Notes under the pieces: model-generated
Seen by the model: only the letters and a program-made list of their open reading frames with translations
Databases searched by the model: none
What the model was told of the DNA's origin: nothing
In this document: piece by piece, positions 26,235 to 34,598 of the stretch
Position numbering within the stretch: position 1 is the first letter of the stretch
Layout: every line of letters starts with the position of its first letter
NCBI RefSeq assembly: GCF_016900355.1
Contig: NZ_JACJKA010000016.1
Location: forward strand, 1 to 64,000
Source: Bacteroides mediterraneensis
Lineage (GTDB): Bacteria > Bacteroidota > Bacteroidia > Bacteroidales > Bacteroidaceae
Direction of reading: 5' to 3'
Length of the DNA: 64,000 nucleotides
Translations under genes and position numbers: made by a program

Positions 26235-27442
26235 AAGAAGATTCAGCAGGTGACAAAGCACTGAAACAGTTTGCAGACCTCATGATTCAAAAAATAAAGG
26301 AGGTTGAGCATGACTGGAAAAAGCCCTGGTTCTCTCCGGAAGGTGGAGGGGGCTTACCACAGAACATCGAAGGCAGAGTATATAATGGGATAAACCTCTT
26401 CATGCTGTACTTACTTTCGGAAGAAAAGGGTTACAGCACACCATTGTATATGACATTCATGCAAGCTAAGGAAGCCGGAGCCTCAATTATAAAAGGAGAG
26501 AAATCGTTCCCCGTAATATACTGGAACTTTTCAGTAAAGGACAAGAACGGGAACAAGATAAGCATAGAAGACTATCGGAATCTATCAGAGGACGAAAAGA
26601 GGGAATATAAGGTAACACCATATATGAAAACCTATAACGTGTTCAATGTCTCTCAAACCAACTATCCGGAAGTCCAACCTGAGAAATGGGAAAAGCTGAA
26701 GTCACAGTTTGTTCCACCGGCTCTGAAGGATGAACAAGGCATGTACACCATGCCGTTGCTCGATGCACTTATCAGAGAAAGGCAATGGATATGTCCGATA
26801 TATCCGAGAGAAAGCGACAGTGCTTATTACAGGCGTGGAGAAGGATGCCATATAATTGTCCCGCTGAAGGGACAGTTTGATACAGGGGAATCCTTTTATT
26901 CAACACTGCTGCATGAAATGGCACATTCAACCGGTGAAGTCGGTCATCTGGAAAGAGAAAAAGGAGAGGTTTTCGGAGATTCCAAATACGCCAAGGAAGA
27001 ACTTATCGCAGAGCTAACTTCTGCTTCATGCGGTAAAACCATGGGTATATCAACCTGTATCAGGGAGGAGAATGCGATGTATCTGAAGAGCTGGCTGTCG
27101 GCATTGAGTCAAGATCCGAAATTCATATACACCATTCTTTCAGATGTGGCCAAGGCAAGTGCCATGATACAGGAGAAGGTTTACGGAATGGAACCTAAAC
27201 TGAGCAATGATGAAAAATTCTTACTGGCGGCAAGCCAGGGCGATGAAGATAAGTTGAAAGAGTTGAAAGAAGCCGGCTATAACCCTTCGTTGCTTATGAT
27301 AGACAGGCTAAATGTCAATGTAAGCAACAATGAAGGGAAAGAGGCAGTAAGCAAGGTGTTTGGAATAGATTTCGAAACTAACAAAACAGCAGAAATGAGC
27401 AAGGAAATGGTCAAGCCTGCTGAAATAACAATGAATATTTAA
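26231..27442 (+). CDS. ArdC-like antirestriction zinc metallopeptidase
   Basis: 403 residues. An N-terminal ssDNA-binding ArdC-type domain (KKPWFSPEGGGGLPQNIEGR; RVYNGINLFML) is followed by a zincin domain with HEMAHST (about 230-236) and a downstream ELIAELTSA Glu. ArdC proteins coat incoming single-stranded plasmid DNA and protect it from restriction. The C-terminal 80 residues repeat the helical unit found in the DUF3945 protein. It lies beside the SSB gene, fitting a role in establishment after transfer. Confidence 0.85.
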   Translation: MKEDSAGDKALKQFADLMIQKIKEVEHDWKKPWFSPEGGGGLPQNIEGRVYNGINLFMLYLLSEEKGYSTPLYMTFMQAKEAGASIIKGEKSFPVIYWNFSVKDKNGNKISIEDYRNLSEDEKREYKVTPYMKTYNVFNVSQTNYPEVQPEKWEKLKSQFVPPALKDEQGMYTMPLLDALIRERQWICPIYPRESDSAYYRRGEGCHIIVPLKGQFDTGESFYSTLLHEMAHSTGEVGHLEREKGEVFGDSKYAKEELIAELTSASCGKTMGISTCIREENAMYLKSWLSALSQDPKFIYTILSDVAKASAMIQEKVYGMEPKLSNDEKFLLAASQGDEDKLKELKEAGYNPSLLMIDRLNVNVSNNEGKEAVSKVFGIDFETNKTAEMSKEMVKPAEITMNI

Positions 27443-27460
27443 CCCCTAAATCGAAGAATT

Positions 27461-27784
27461 ATGTTTACAGGACAATTAATCGGTTATGTAGGTGCAGACG
27501 CACGTTCAAACAAGAGTGGTAAAGGATTTTATTTCCCTGTTTCATCAAAGTTTAAAGGAGTTGGAGACACTGAAGACAAGACTCTTTGGATAACTTGCTT
27601 TGTAAACTTTGACACAAAAATCATGGAATATATCAAAAAGGGTACTCAGGTATATGTGACTGGAGATATATTTATTGATGTATTCAAGAAAGAGGACGGA
27701 AACTGCATACCGTCTGTCACTATGAATGTAAGCCGTGTAGAACTGCTCGGCAAGAGTGAGAAGAAAGAAGAGACTAACGCATAA
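27461..27784 (+). CDS. ssb: Single-stranded DNA-binding protein
   Basis: 107 residues with an OB fold: MFTGQLIGYVGADARSNKSG, LWITCFVNF, YIKKGTQVYVTGDIF. The C-terminal acidic tip is short (KKEETNA). It probably covers plasmid ssDNA during transfer or replication. A second, diverged SSB-like gene lies at 33905. Confidence 0.85.
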   Translation: MFTGQLIGYVGADARSNKSGKGFYFPVSSKFKGVGDTEDKTLWITCFVNFDTKIMEYIKKGTQVYVTGDIFIDVFKKEDGNCIPSVTMNVSRVELLGKSEKKEETNA

Positions 27785-27794
27785 AGATTGAACT

Positions 27795-29738
27795 ATGGAA
27801 AAAGAAAAGAAAGACCTGTCATTCATCCTTATACTGCTATCTACTCTGATAGGTATAGCTGTATTATTCCAGTGGGCTATAGTAAACGGTTTGTATGTTC
27901 CGGTCAGGAATCAGGCCATGTGGGAAAAACTGCTGGTAAAGGGAATCATGTTCCGTTTCCTGTATGTGATACTCATCGCCGGATTAGCTTTTCTTTTTCC
28001 ATATAAGAAACCTGATGATGAAAGTAAAAAATGGTTTTACACAAGTCTGACCTTAATGACGGCCACTATACTTGTGGTTGGTTTCAGTGAGTTGTCAAAC
28101 TGGTATAATCTATTCGTTTTCCCGGTGATATTTGTAGCCTACACATTGTTAATCATCAAGACAATGCCTTACTTCTTCAGGAGACATGTCAAGTCAGATG
28201 AAAGTATATTCGGCCTGAGTAATGTGGAATCACCCTTTTATTTCAGATTTGAGACAGCAAATGGGCCACTTACCATCCACAAGCCACAGCAGAATATATA
28301 TATTGACGGAGGTCCGGGTTCTGGTAAATCAGAAAGCTGGATAAAGGGAATAATTTATCAGTGTGCGGAAAGGAATTATGCCGGGTTCATCTATGACTGG
28401 GAGGGTGATCCAACAAAAGATAACTCACCAATACTTTCAAGAATAGCTTACGGAAGTATCGAATACTTCAGGAAGCAGGGCAGGGAGGTACCTAATTTTG
28501 CCTACATAAACTTTATAGACATGTCGAGAACCGTCAGGGTTAATGTTCTATCGCCAAAGTATATGTCAAAGGGTAATGAGTCCTTATTCATAAGGAATAT
28601 AATAGTGACACTTATGAAGAATTTGGAAGCAAGCTGGAAAGAAAAAACAGACTTTTGGGCGAACAATGCAATAAATTATGTATATTCGATAGCTTATAAA
28701 TGCTTCAAGGAAAAAGACCTTGGTATCTGTACCCTACCACATGTTATAGCATTTGCCTTATCTGACAGCAACCTTGTTTTTGAGTGGCTATCTGAAGATC
28801 CGGAAATAGCACTTAATATGTCAGCCATGTTAACAGCTTGGAAATTGGGAGCTCAGCAGCAGACAGCCGGAGCTGTTTCTTCAGCACAGACACCACTTGT
28901 TCTATTGAACAACAAATATATATTTTGGGTTTTGTCTCCGCTGCCTGAAGAAGAGTTCTCACTAGATATAACAAACAAGGAACATCCTACTTTAATGTGT
29001 GTTGGTAATGCGCCCACTATTAAAGAAGCTGTATCACCGGCCATCAGCTGCATTGGCAGTGTGCTGATGTCTCAAATGAACAATCCGGGAAAGGCAACAA
29101 GCGTATTCATGGTTGACGAGTTTCCTACAATTCTTCTGCAAGGTATAGACACATTTATCGGTACAGCACGAAAACACAATGTTTCCACCATACTGGCCGT
29201 ACAGGACTTCAATCAGGCAGTTAGGGACTATGGAGAAAAGAGTGCCAATATTCTCAAAGCCTCCTGCGGAACACAGGCTTACGGCATGACCGGAAATGAG
29301 AAAACAGCCAAAGATATTGAAAGTCTGTTCGGCGAAAAGAAGGAAGCCCAGGAAAGTTACTCTCACCAGGAAAGTGGTGGAGGAAGCCGAACAGAAAGCC
29401 TCCAGAAAGAGAAAGTCCTGAAAGCCCGTGAAGTGGCCGGACAGTCAGCAGGACACTTTATCGGAAAGATAGCTGGCGGACAGCCTCCTTTCTTCAATGC
29501 ACAAATGAACATGTGCCGTTTTGAGGAAAAAGAAATACCACCTTTCTCTCTTCCGGTAAGACTTGATGAAGGTAACGAAAAACTCGAACTGGACATTCTT
29601 GAAGAAATCGTGCAACAGAATTATATTAAGATAATAAATGATGTAAACGAGGTCTTGAAAGGCGTTGAAGAAAAAATCAAAAAACGCAATAATCCTGATA
29701 CTACACACAATCAGAGACAAGAAAGAAATTTTTATTAA
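27795..29738 (+). CDS. Type IV coupling ATPase (VirD4/TraD type)
   Basis: 647 residues. Four N-terminal membrane helices, then Walker A GGPGSGKS (172-179) and the Walker B region SVFMVDEFPT, followed by VSTILAVQDFNQAVRDYGEK and ASCGTQAYGMTGNEKTAKDI, typical of TraG/TraD coupling proteins. It brings the relaxase-DNA complex to the secretion channel. It is the last large gene of the transfer operon. Confidence 0.93.
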   Translation: MEKEKKDLSFILILLSTLIGIAVLFQWAIVNGLYVPVRNQAMWEKLLVKGIMFRFLYVILIAGLAFLFPYKKPDDESKKWFYTSLTLMTATILVVGFSELSNWYNLFVFPVIFVAYTLLIIKTMPYFFRRHVKSDESIFGLSNVESPFYFRFETANGPLTIHKPQQNIYIDGGPGSGKSESWIKGIIYQCAERNYAGFIYDWEGDPTKDNSPILSRIAYGSIEYFRKQGREVPNFAYINFIDMSRTVRVNVLSPKYMSKGNESLFIRNIIVTLMKNLEASWKEKTDFWANNAINYVYSIAYKCFKEKDLGICTLPHVIAFALSDSNLVFEWLSEDPEIALNMSAMLTAWKLGAQQQTAGAVSSAQTPLVLLNNKYIFWVLSPLPEEEFSLDITNKEHPTLMCVGNAPTIKEAVSPAISCIGSVLMSQMNNPGKATSVFMVDEFPTILLQGIDTFIGTARKHNVSTILAVQDFNQAVRDYGEKSANILKASCGTQAYGMTGNEKTAKDIESLFGEKKEAQESYSHQESGGGSRTESLQKEKVLKAREVAGQSAGHFIGKIAGGQPPFFNAQMNMCRFEEKEIPPFSLPVRLDEGNEKLELDILEEIVQQNYIKIINDVNEVLKGVEEKIKKRNNPDTTHNQRQERNFY

Positions 29739-29756
29739 CTAATAAATTGAATTATC

Positions 29757-30185
29757 ATGAAAAAGTATTTTGCAACATTATTAGCAGCAGTGAGTTTATT
29801 GACAGTATCATGCAGTAAGGATGATGATCCGACAACAGGAAGCAGTGATGCAGGAGTGTATAGAATAACAATTGAGGTCAGTGGAACTGATGCAAAAGGA
29901 TTTGCACATATAACAAATCTTGACAAGGTTAATATAAGGAACGAGAAAACTGGAGATTCTTCACTGTCAATAGATGATGAATTTACGGCAAGTGCAAGTT
30001 ATGTAACAGAAGGAAAGGTTAAGGAAATTGCCGCACAGGGCATGGTACATTCAAACGAAAAAGCAAGTGTAAGAATGAAGGTGACCAAAGATGGGAAAAC
30101 TGTTTTTGATGAAAGCAAAAGCATAGATCCGGAAACTGGTACCGGTAAAATAGGCGAACTCAGGTTTACAACAATTTCGCAATAA
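29757..30185 (+). CDS. Small lipoprotein at the end of the transfer operon
   Basis: 142 residues. A signal peptide with lipobox LLTVSC (Cys19) is followed by SKDDD, the acidic residues that favour outer-membrane export in Bacteroidetes. The rest is a beta-rich domain with GVYRITIEVSGTDAKGFAHI. It starts 18 nt after the coupling protein. Possibly an entry-exclusion or surface protein, but nothing proves this. Confidence 0.75.
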   Translation: MKKYFATLLAAVSLLTVSCSKDDDPTTGSSDAGVYRITIEVSGTDAKGFAHITNLDKVNIRNEKTGDSSLSIDDEFTASASYVTEGKVKEIAAQGMVHSNEKASVRMKVTKDGKTVFDESKSIDPETGTGKIGELRFTTISQ

Positions 30186-30244
30186 GTCGTAATTTTGTAT
30201 GATTATTATAGAACTATAAAGTTGTAAAACTGGATAATTTTTAG

Positions 30245-30252
30245 TATCTTTG
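30245..30252 (+). promoter_or_regulatory. -7 box ahead of the toprim gene
   Basis: TATCTTTG, 28 nt before the ATG at 30280, so the toprim gene can be expressed apart from the transfer operon. Confidence 0.5.
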
Positions 30253-30279
30253 TAATACATAAAACACTGATATTCAATA

Positions 30280-31293
30280 ATGAAAGTTGATTTTAACAGA
30301 CTAAAAACAGAAATTTCCCTCCCTGATTTTCTCTTAAATCTGGGTTGGAAATTTGTGGCCGGTTCTTCTAACAGCTGCCCTAAAATGAGTAATGGTACAC
30401 ATACCATTGTCATCAAGCGGAATGCACAAAACCAATATACCTATTGGGATGTGCACAGCGACAATGTAAGAGGCAGAACGATTCTCGACATGATGCAGGA
30501 ACATCTGTTTGAGACAACCGGGAAGCAACCGACATTAAGAGAAGTCGGTGAAATCTTACAAAACTACATAAATACGAACCAGATAATTACTCCGGAAAAC
30601 AGCAGATACGATGTTGGTAACACGAGCATGAGTACAGACGAACTGACAATGTACCTTAAACAGCTTTTACCTTATAAGGGTAATTATCTACAGAAACGCG
30701 GTATCTCAGAAGAAAGTATAGATAGTCCGGTTTTTAAAGATGTCTTTCTAATTAGGGAAGTTAAGAACAAAAACACCACATACAGAAACATCTGTGTAAA
30801 GATGTACAATGACAAGGGTGTCCAAGCAATTTCCCAGAGAAATGAAACATTCAAGGGAATCATCGGTGGAAAGTTTGATTGTCTGGCAACAAGTAACCAT
30901 GACAAAAGCAGACCAATTGATATTTTATACGTAGGAGAATCTATCATAGACTGTATATCTCACTACCAACTATGTCACAAAGACACAAGCTTGAATCTTG
31001 TTTATGTATCTACAGAAGGTACACTTACCGAAGGACAAATGCAGCTGCTTCGTATCATTATCAGTAAGAATGAAGTGAAATCACTACGGACTATATTCGA
31101 TAATGACAAGCAGGGTTATAAGTACACGCTATGGCTTGATAATAACCTTAGAGGTATGCAGCATGATGTAGAGCAAATGGATAATGAGGTATTAAAAAAT
31201 ACAGCTTACCAGGTTCAGAATACTGAGTTTCCACAAAAGAAAGATTGGAATGATGACCTGAAAGCAGCAACTATAGAAAAGGCCGCCGATTAA
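30280..31293 (+). CDS. Toprim-domain primase-like protein
   Basis: 337 residues. The N-terminus (ISLPDFLLNLGWKFVAGSSN, then TYWDVHSDNVRGRTILDMMQ) matches the CHC2-like and DUF3991 segment of plasmid primases. The C-terminal half has a toprim core with DILYVGESIIDCISHYQL and TIFDNDKQGYKY (the acidic DxD-like motif is D-N-D). It may prime complementary-strand synthesis after transfer, or process plasmid DNA. It is followed by a strong terminator. Confidence 0.8.
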   Translation: MKVDFNRLKTEISLPDFLLNLGWKFVAGSSNSCPKMSNGTHTIVIKRNAQNQYTYWDVHSDNVRGRTILDMMQEHLFETTGKQPTLREVGEILQNYINTNQIITPENSRYDVGNTSMSTDELTMYLKQLLPYKGNYLQKRGISEESIDSPVFKDVFLIREVKNKNTTYRNICVKMYNDKGVQAISQRNETFKGIIGGKFDCLATSNHDKSRPIDILYVGESIIDCISHYQLCHKDTSLNLVYVSTEGTLTEGQMQLLRIIISKNEVKSLRTIFDNDKQGYKYTLWLDNNLRGMQHDVEQMDNEVLKNTAYQVQNTEFPQKKDWNDDLKAATIEKAAD

Positions 31294-31308
31294 AGGCGGT
31301 CTTTTTTT
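31281..31308 (+). terminator. Terminator after the toprim gene
   Basis: Stem GGCCGCC/GGCGGTC with a 7-nt loop and seven T. The first arm overlaps the stop codon. Confidence 0.85.
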
Positions 31309-31335
31309 ACATGACAAATTAAGCATTAATTATAG

Positions 31336-31755
31336 TCAATCAATAAGGATAGTATCTCTGTTGCATAATTTCTCCGACAGGAAATTTTCTCTCAGGCATA
31401 CTTTCGGAAAAGAAGATAGCTTAATCCACGATTTTGTTAAAGGGTTGAATTTTTTTACCACAAGTTTATCTGATGGTGATATTCGTATTACCTGGAAACC
31501 GGCTTCGCTAAGGTTTATGAGATCAGACACCTTAATCCGTTCACTCGCATTAAGAATATACTTGGATGAATGGCGCATAATGGATATACAAAATTCAATA
31601 TCTGAGAGTTTAGATGACTTCTCAATAATGCACCAACTTGGCGTTTGAGAAGCGCACATTTGTTTAAGAACATATACACCTTCCTCAGTCTTGTAAATCT
31701 TAATGACATAGAAATCGCCTTGTAGTGCAACTTTAAGCAATTCTTTTTCCAGCAT
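31336..31755 (-). CDS. Hypothetical protein, about 139 residues
   Basis: Starts at the ATG 31755 (MLEKELLKVALQGDFYVIKI). A longer TTG start is excluded because the -7 box TATCTTTG (31805-31798) overlaps it. Cytosolic, with no recognised family. It is a single-gene unit convergent with the toprim gene. Confidence 0.65.
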   Translation of the reverse strand: MLEKELLKVALQGDFYVIKIYKTEEGVYVLKQMCASQTPSWCIIEKSSKLSDIEFCISIMRHSSKYILNASERIKVSDLINLSEAGFQVIRISPSDKLVVKKFNPLTKSWIKLSSFPKVCLRENFLSEKLCNRDTILID

Positions 31756-31797
31756 ACTTAATATTAAGTTAGTGAATATTAAACAGTTGTATGTGTA

Positions 31798-31835
31798 CAA
31801 AGATATTAAATTAGTACCTCTAAGGTACTTTTTTT
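31798..31835 (-). promoter_or_regulatory. Promoter of the 139-residue gene, with adjacent hairpin
   Basis: Minus-strand -7 box TATCTTTG (31805-31798). Next to it, GTACC/GGTAC (31815-31828) followed by seven T forms a plus-strand terminator-like hairpin. Confidence 0.45.
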
Positions 31836-31836
31836 G

Positions 31837-31907
31837 CTACTTTTTGTGTGAAAAAGTAGACTAACCATCAATAACCATTATTTATAAAGGTTATAGATGG
31901 TTAGTTT
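31837..31907 (-). terminator. Terminator of the SLOG-phosphoribosyltransferase operon
   Basis: On the minus strand ACTAACCATC pairs with GATGGTTAGT, with an inner TAACC/GGTTA pair, followed by CTACTTTTT. A second hairpin, CTACTTTTT/AAAAAGTAG, follows. The structure overlaps the stop at 31878. Confidence 0.65.
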
Positions 31908-32495
31908 CTTTTCGTATGCCTTTCTTACCGTATAAGATGTACCACCTAAAGATATTTCATCCCAATAGGCAATAAGCTGAGAGGAGTGGGAAATCATATA
32001 ATCATTACGTTTCAGATATGCGAAATTTGAAAAACTATCTGAAATGGTAATAACTTCATCTGCCATATTAAGAATATTAAAGTATCTGTTTCTGTATGAG
32101 TTATTAAACAGCTTATCCTGCTGCGGAAATGGCACAACAACAATAAGAACAATATCAGGAAATTCCTCTTTTAATCTAAGTACACTTTCAGCTGCTATGG
32201 TATCAAATCCGATAGCACCACCGACATAAAAAAATCGCTGACCATTCTTATAACAGAATCTAACCGCATTTTCCACCTTCTTTTTTACTTCTGCATAATT
32301 AGCTATGTGGCGATGTCCGGTAAAAGAGGTGGACAGATGGCGTTGCCATCTGTCCCGCAACTTCCGACAAACATCAAGACTGGCAGCAGTTGTCTTGTAT
32401 ATCTGTCCATTGTGAGCGATATAAGTATAGAAAAACAAGGTCTCATTTTGAAAGAGACCTGTTTTCTTCATTATGTATTCTTCTTTTGGTGTCAT
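31878..32495 (-). CDS. SLOG-family (YpsA/DUF1273-like) nucleotide-binding protein
   Basis: 205 residues. A short unique N-terminus is followed by a SLOG Rossmann fold: FTGHR (about 58-62), FFYVGGAIGFDTIAAESVLR and IVLIVVVPFPQQ, then DEVITISD. SLOG proteins bind nucleotides or their derivatives. In mobile elements they are often linked to conflict or stress functions. It is co-transcribed with, and 1 nt from, the phosphoribosyltransferase-like gene, so the two may make or break a nucleotide ligand together. Confidence 0.82.
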   Translation of the reverse strand: MTPKEEYIMKKTGLFQNETLFFYTYIAHNGQIYKTTAASLDVCRKLRDRWQRHLSTSFTGHRHIANYAEVKKKVENAVRFCYKNGQRFFYVGGAIGFDTIAAESVLRLKEEFPDIVLIVVVPFPQQDKLFNNSYRNRYFNILNMADEVITISDSFSNFAYLKRNDYMISHSSQLIAYWDEISLGGTSYTVRKAYEKKLTIYNLYK

Positions 32496-32496
32496 A

Positions 32497-33063
32497 TTAG
32501 TTACTATAAACTGTTTTACCGATAAAGAGTCCTCCCAATACTTCTGCTCCCATTTTTTCTATTTTATTGGCGAAAATAGCATATGCAAATCCTTTAGTAA
32601 GAATATCATCAAAAACTATAACCTTTCTACCTTTGAAAAAATCTTGGTCGAACTCTATCTCTTGTTTGTTGTGTATTTCACTTTTACTAACATTATCATG
32701 CTCGGCTGATTTTTCTCCCTTAACCTTAATATGGTCATAAGCGTTGTACATTCCGCAAAGTTGGCAAACCATCGATGAAAAATGCTTATATCTCTTTTCG
32801 TTCTTCTCTGCACTTGAAGCCGGAACACAAGCAAAGATAATATTATTGGTTTCTTTACCATAAAGTTGAATGAGCTTGTTGGCTACCAAATGGGCTACAT
32901 TTGCAAATGCCTTGCCGTCTTTGAAATCCCAAATAAGTCTTCTGATTTTCCATTCTTCTTGGGTTGCATTTCTATTCTTTGTAGACAAATAAGGATAAAA
33001 AGAAAACATCATCTTTCTCCACTGCTTGTCTAAACTTGGGTATTTTCCGAATGTTGCTGCCAT
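32497..33063 (-). CDS. Phosphoribosyltransferase-like protein
   Basis: 188 residues. The segment KVIVFDDILTKGFAYAIFAN (about 149-168) is a PRPP-binding motif, preceded by IIFACVPASSAEKN, the other part of a type I phosphoribosyltransferase fold. Substrate unknown; a ComF- or nucleotide-salvage-like reaction is possible. It starts ATGGCAGCA, like the genes at 37234 and 40446, immediately beside repeat copy 2. The paired SLOG gene follows at 1 nt. Confidence 0.8.
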   Translation of the reverse strand: MAATFGKYPSLDKQWRKMMFSFYPYLSTKNRNATQEEWKIRRLIWDFKDGKAFANVAHLVANKLIQLYGKETNNIIFACVPASSAEKNEKRYKHFSSMVCQLCGMYNAYDHIKVKGEKSAEHDNVSKSEIHNKQEIEFDQDFFKGRKVIVFDDILTKGFAYAIFANKIEKMGAEVLGGLFIGKTVYSN

Positions 33064-33455
33064 ATCCGTATGCTTTAGAGTGTTAAACCTTGAATTATTC
33101 TTCAGCTAGATTTAGACCTTTTTTTTAAAACCTTTGTCTTGGTTTGGTCTTTTGTCCGCTGACTTTTTTTTTAGATTGAGAATCATTCCCCATCTGAGTT
33201 TGAGCCTTTTTTTTACGGCATTCTCTTTTCAGGAAAAGTGGAATTAGAAAAGTTTTGAACGAAAAAAATGTTGGGGAAGTCGCAGACAACATCGTTATTT
33301 TTTTCAGGGCAAAGGCTCTTAGCCGGAACTCTTTCATTTCCACCAACCCTTATAAATTTGCCGTCAAAAAACAAAGGCTCTCAGATGGGGATATTTCGAC
33401 CTGGAATGAGGAAGCGGACAGACAAAAAGACCATTCTAAGACAATCGGAAAAAGA
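33061..33455. repeat. Long repeat, copy 2
   Basis: Nearly identical to 1-395. It begins at the start codon of the phosphoribosyltransferase-like gene, which makes it that gene's upstream region. Homology with copy 1 stops at 33455, where the GC-rich tandem units begin. Confidence 0.92.
33188..33390 (-). promoter_or_regulatory. Large hairpin, candidate single-strand promoter (H2)
   Basis: Arms 33188-33220 and 33359-33390 are near-perfect complements. Inner arms lie near 33238-33255 and 33326-33343. The -7 box TAAATTTG (33353-33360) is in the right arm pointing to the base, and its AT part is unpaired. The minus-strand phosphoribosyltransferase-SLOG operon begins 125 nt to the left of the base. 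On a folded plus single strand, transcription would enter that operon. Confidence 0.55.
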
Positions 33456-33470
33456 AAGAATTACCTAAAA

Positions 33471-33877
33471 GGGCGGTGGGTGGGGAAAGAGGGTAAGCAA
33501 TAAGGTGAGAGAATGCATCATCCGAAAAGATGATGTGTGAACGAGCCGGATGCCTGGTTCCGCAGCCAACGAACAATAAGTGAGGGCTAACAGGAAACAG
33601 GCATACCTTAGCAGGGTGGTGGGAGTATGACGTCTGCGTGTACGCTATCGCGACCAGCCCGAAGAGGCTACCTTAATAAAGGGCGGTGGGTGGGAATAGA
33701 GGGTGAGCAATAAGGTGAGAGAATGCATCATCCGAAAAGATGATGTGTGAACGAGCCGGATGCCTGGTTCCGCAGCCAACGAACAATAAGTGAGGGCTAA
33801 CAGGAAGCAGGCATACCTTAGCAGGGTGGTGGGAGTAAGAGAACTGCGTGTACGCAAGAACAATCCTCGAAAGGGCA
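33471..33877 (+). ncRNA. Tandem GC-rich structured non-coding units A and B
   Basis: Two copies of a 190-200 nt unit (33471-33660 and 33681-33877), exactly 210 bp apart and nearly identical up to the end of a shared motif ACCTTAGCAGGGTGGTGGGA. Each can fold: CATCATC/GATGATG, and ATGCCTG/CAGGCAT enclosing AGCC/GGCT. They lie downstream of the plus-strand box TATAAATTTG in repeat copy 2. Open frames on either strand are not credible proteins. Related units are at 37919 and 38196. Confidence 0.55.
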
Positions 33878-33879
33878 TA

Positions 33880-33910
33880 AAAAAGGGTGGCCGGAGCCAC
33901 CTTTCTATTT
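33880..33910. terminator. Hairpin between unit B and the SSB-like gene
   Basis: AAGGGTGGC/GCCACCTTT with a 4-nt loop, one wobble pair, at the convergent ends of unit B and the minus-strand SSB-like gene. It could end either transcript. Confidence 0.55.
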
Positions 33911-34306
33911 GGATTCTGTCTTCTTCGTCCTTTTCGGCTTCTTCTCTGATGGAGCCGGTTTCTCCTCTTCCTCCTTTTCAGGTGTCGGATAAAACTCGAC
34001 GGCTACCATGACTATGCGGTTACGCTTCTTGTTGGTTTCACTCTCGGTCCACTCTTCCGGTTTGAAATATCCCTTTACTGTGAGCAGTTCACCCTTCTTG
34101 ATTCTGTCAAATGAATCGGCTGCCTCGTTCTTACGCCAGGCTTCGACTGGCAGGAAGGCTGATGTATAGACCGTTTCTTCACCTTTCTTCTCTGAGCGGC
34201 TTACGGCTATCGAAAAACGTGCTACACTTGCTGTTTCAAAACTGCGGATCTGTGCGTCATTGGAAACGTAACCTGATACTACGAAGGAATTTTCAATCTT
34301 TTTCAT
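33905..34306 (-). CDS. SSB-like single-stranded DNA-binding protein
   Basis: 133 residues with an OB fold: MKKIENSFVVSGYVSNDAQI, VARFSIAVSR, FLPVEAWRKNEAADSFDRIK, KGELLTVKGYFKPEEW. The tail is Lys/Glu-rich, without the usual acidic tip. It is not close in sequence to the SSB at 27461. An ssb-type gene with a hairpin promoter upstream is typical of plasmid leading regions, where it is made early in the recipient. Confidence 0.8.
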   Translation of the reverse strand: MKKIENSFVVSGYVSNDAQIRSFETASVARFSIAVSRSEKKGEETVYTSAFLPVEAWRKNEAADSFDRIKKGELLTVKGYFKPEEWTESETNKKRNRIVMVAVEFYPTPEKEEEEKPAPSEKKPKRTKKTESK

Positions 34307-34343
34307 AATGTATGAATTTTAGAAGTTAATTAATCAATTTTAC

Positions 34344-34598
34344 GGTGCAATTATCTTGGAACAGACTAAGTGGTAACCATGAAAAAATGTACGAATACGC
34401 TTTTTGTGTATAACAGAAAAAGGAAGATTCTTATATTTTTTATTGGGTAAGATGGCAGCAAATAATTAATCCATGAATACGCTTTTTGTGCGTGCAGAAA
34501 AAGGAAGATTCTGGAATTAATAGGCAAGGACGGTATTTGCGAATCGGCCACTGACACTTTCGGAAAAAAGTGGAAGCTGTTCCATAAATTTGCACAAG
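34344..34598 (-). promoter_or_regulatory. Large hairpin, candidate single-strand promoter (H3)
   Basis: Left arm 34344-34373 pairs with right arm about 34562-34598: GTGCAA with TTGCAC and GGAACAG with CTGTTCC. The bases between, ATAAAT of the -7 box TAAATTTG (34585-34592), form a bubble. The SSB-like gene starts 38 nt to the left. The sequence is unrelated to H1/H2, but the design is the same. Two 38-bp direct repeats (34393-34431, 34475-34512; core GAATACGCTTTTTGTG) lie in the loop. Confidence 0.5.

Noticed and set aside
33471-33877. Tandem repeats considered as a CRISPR array or an insertion sequence
   Set aside because: There are only two 190-200 nt units, with no short repeat-spacer pattern, no cas genes, no transposase and no terminal inverted repeats.
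33645-33900. Minus-strand frames over unit B and similar frames at 34366-34948, 37523-37967 and 37984-38195
   Set aside because: They follow the structured non-coding units. Amino-acid composition is unlike real proteins, and they are not preserved among the unit copies.
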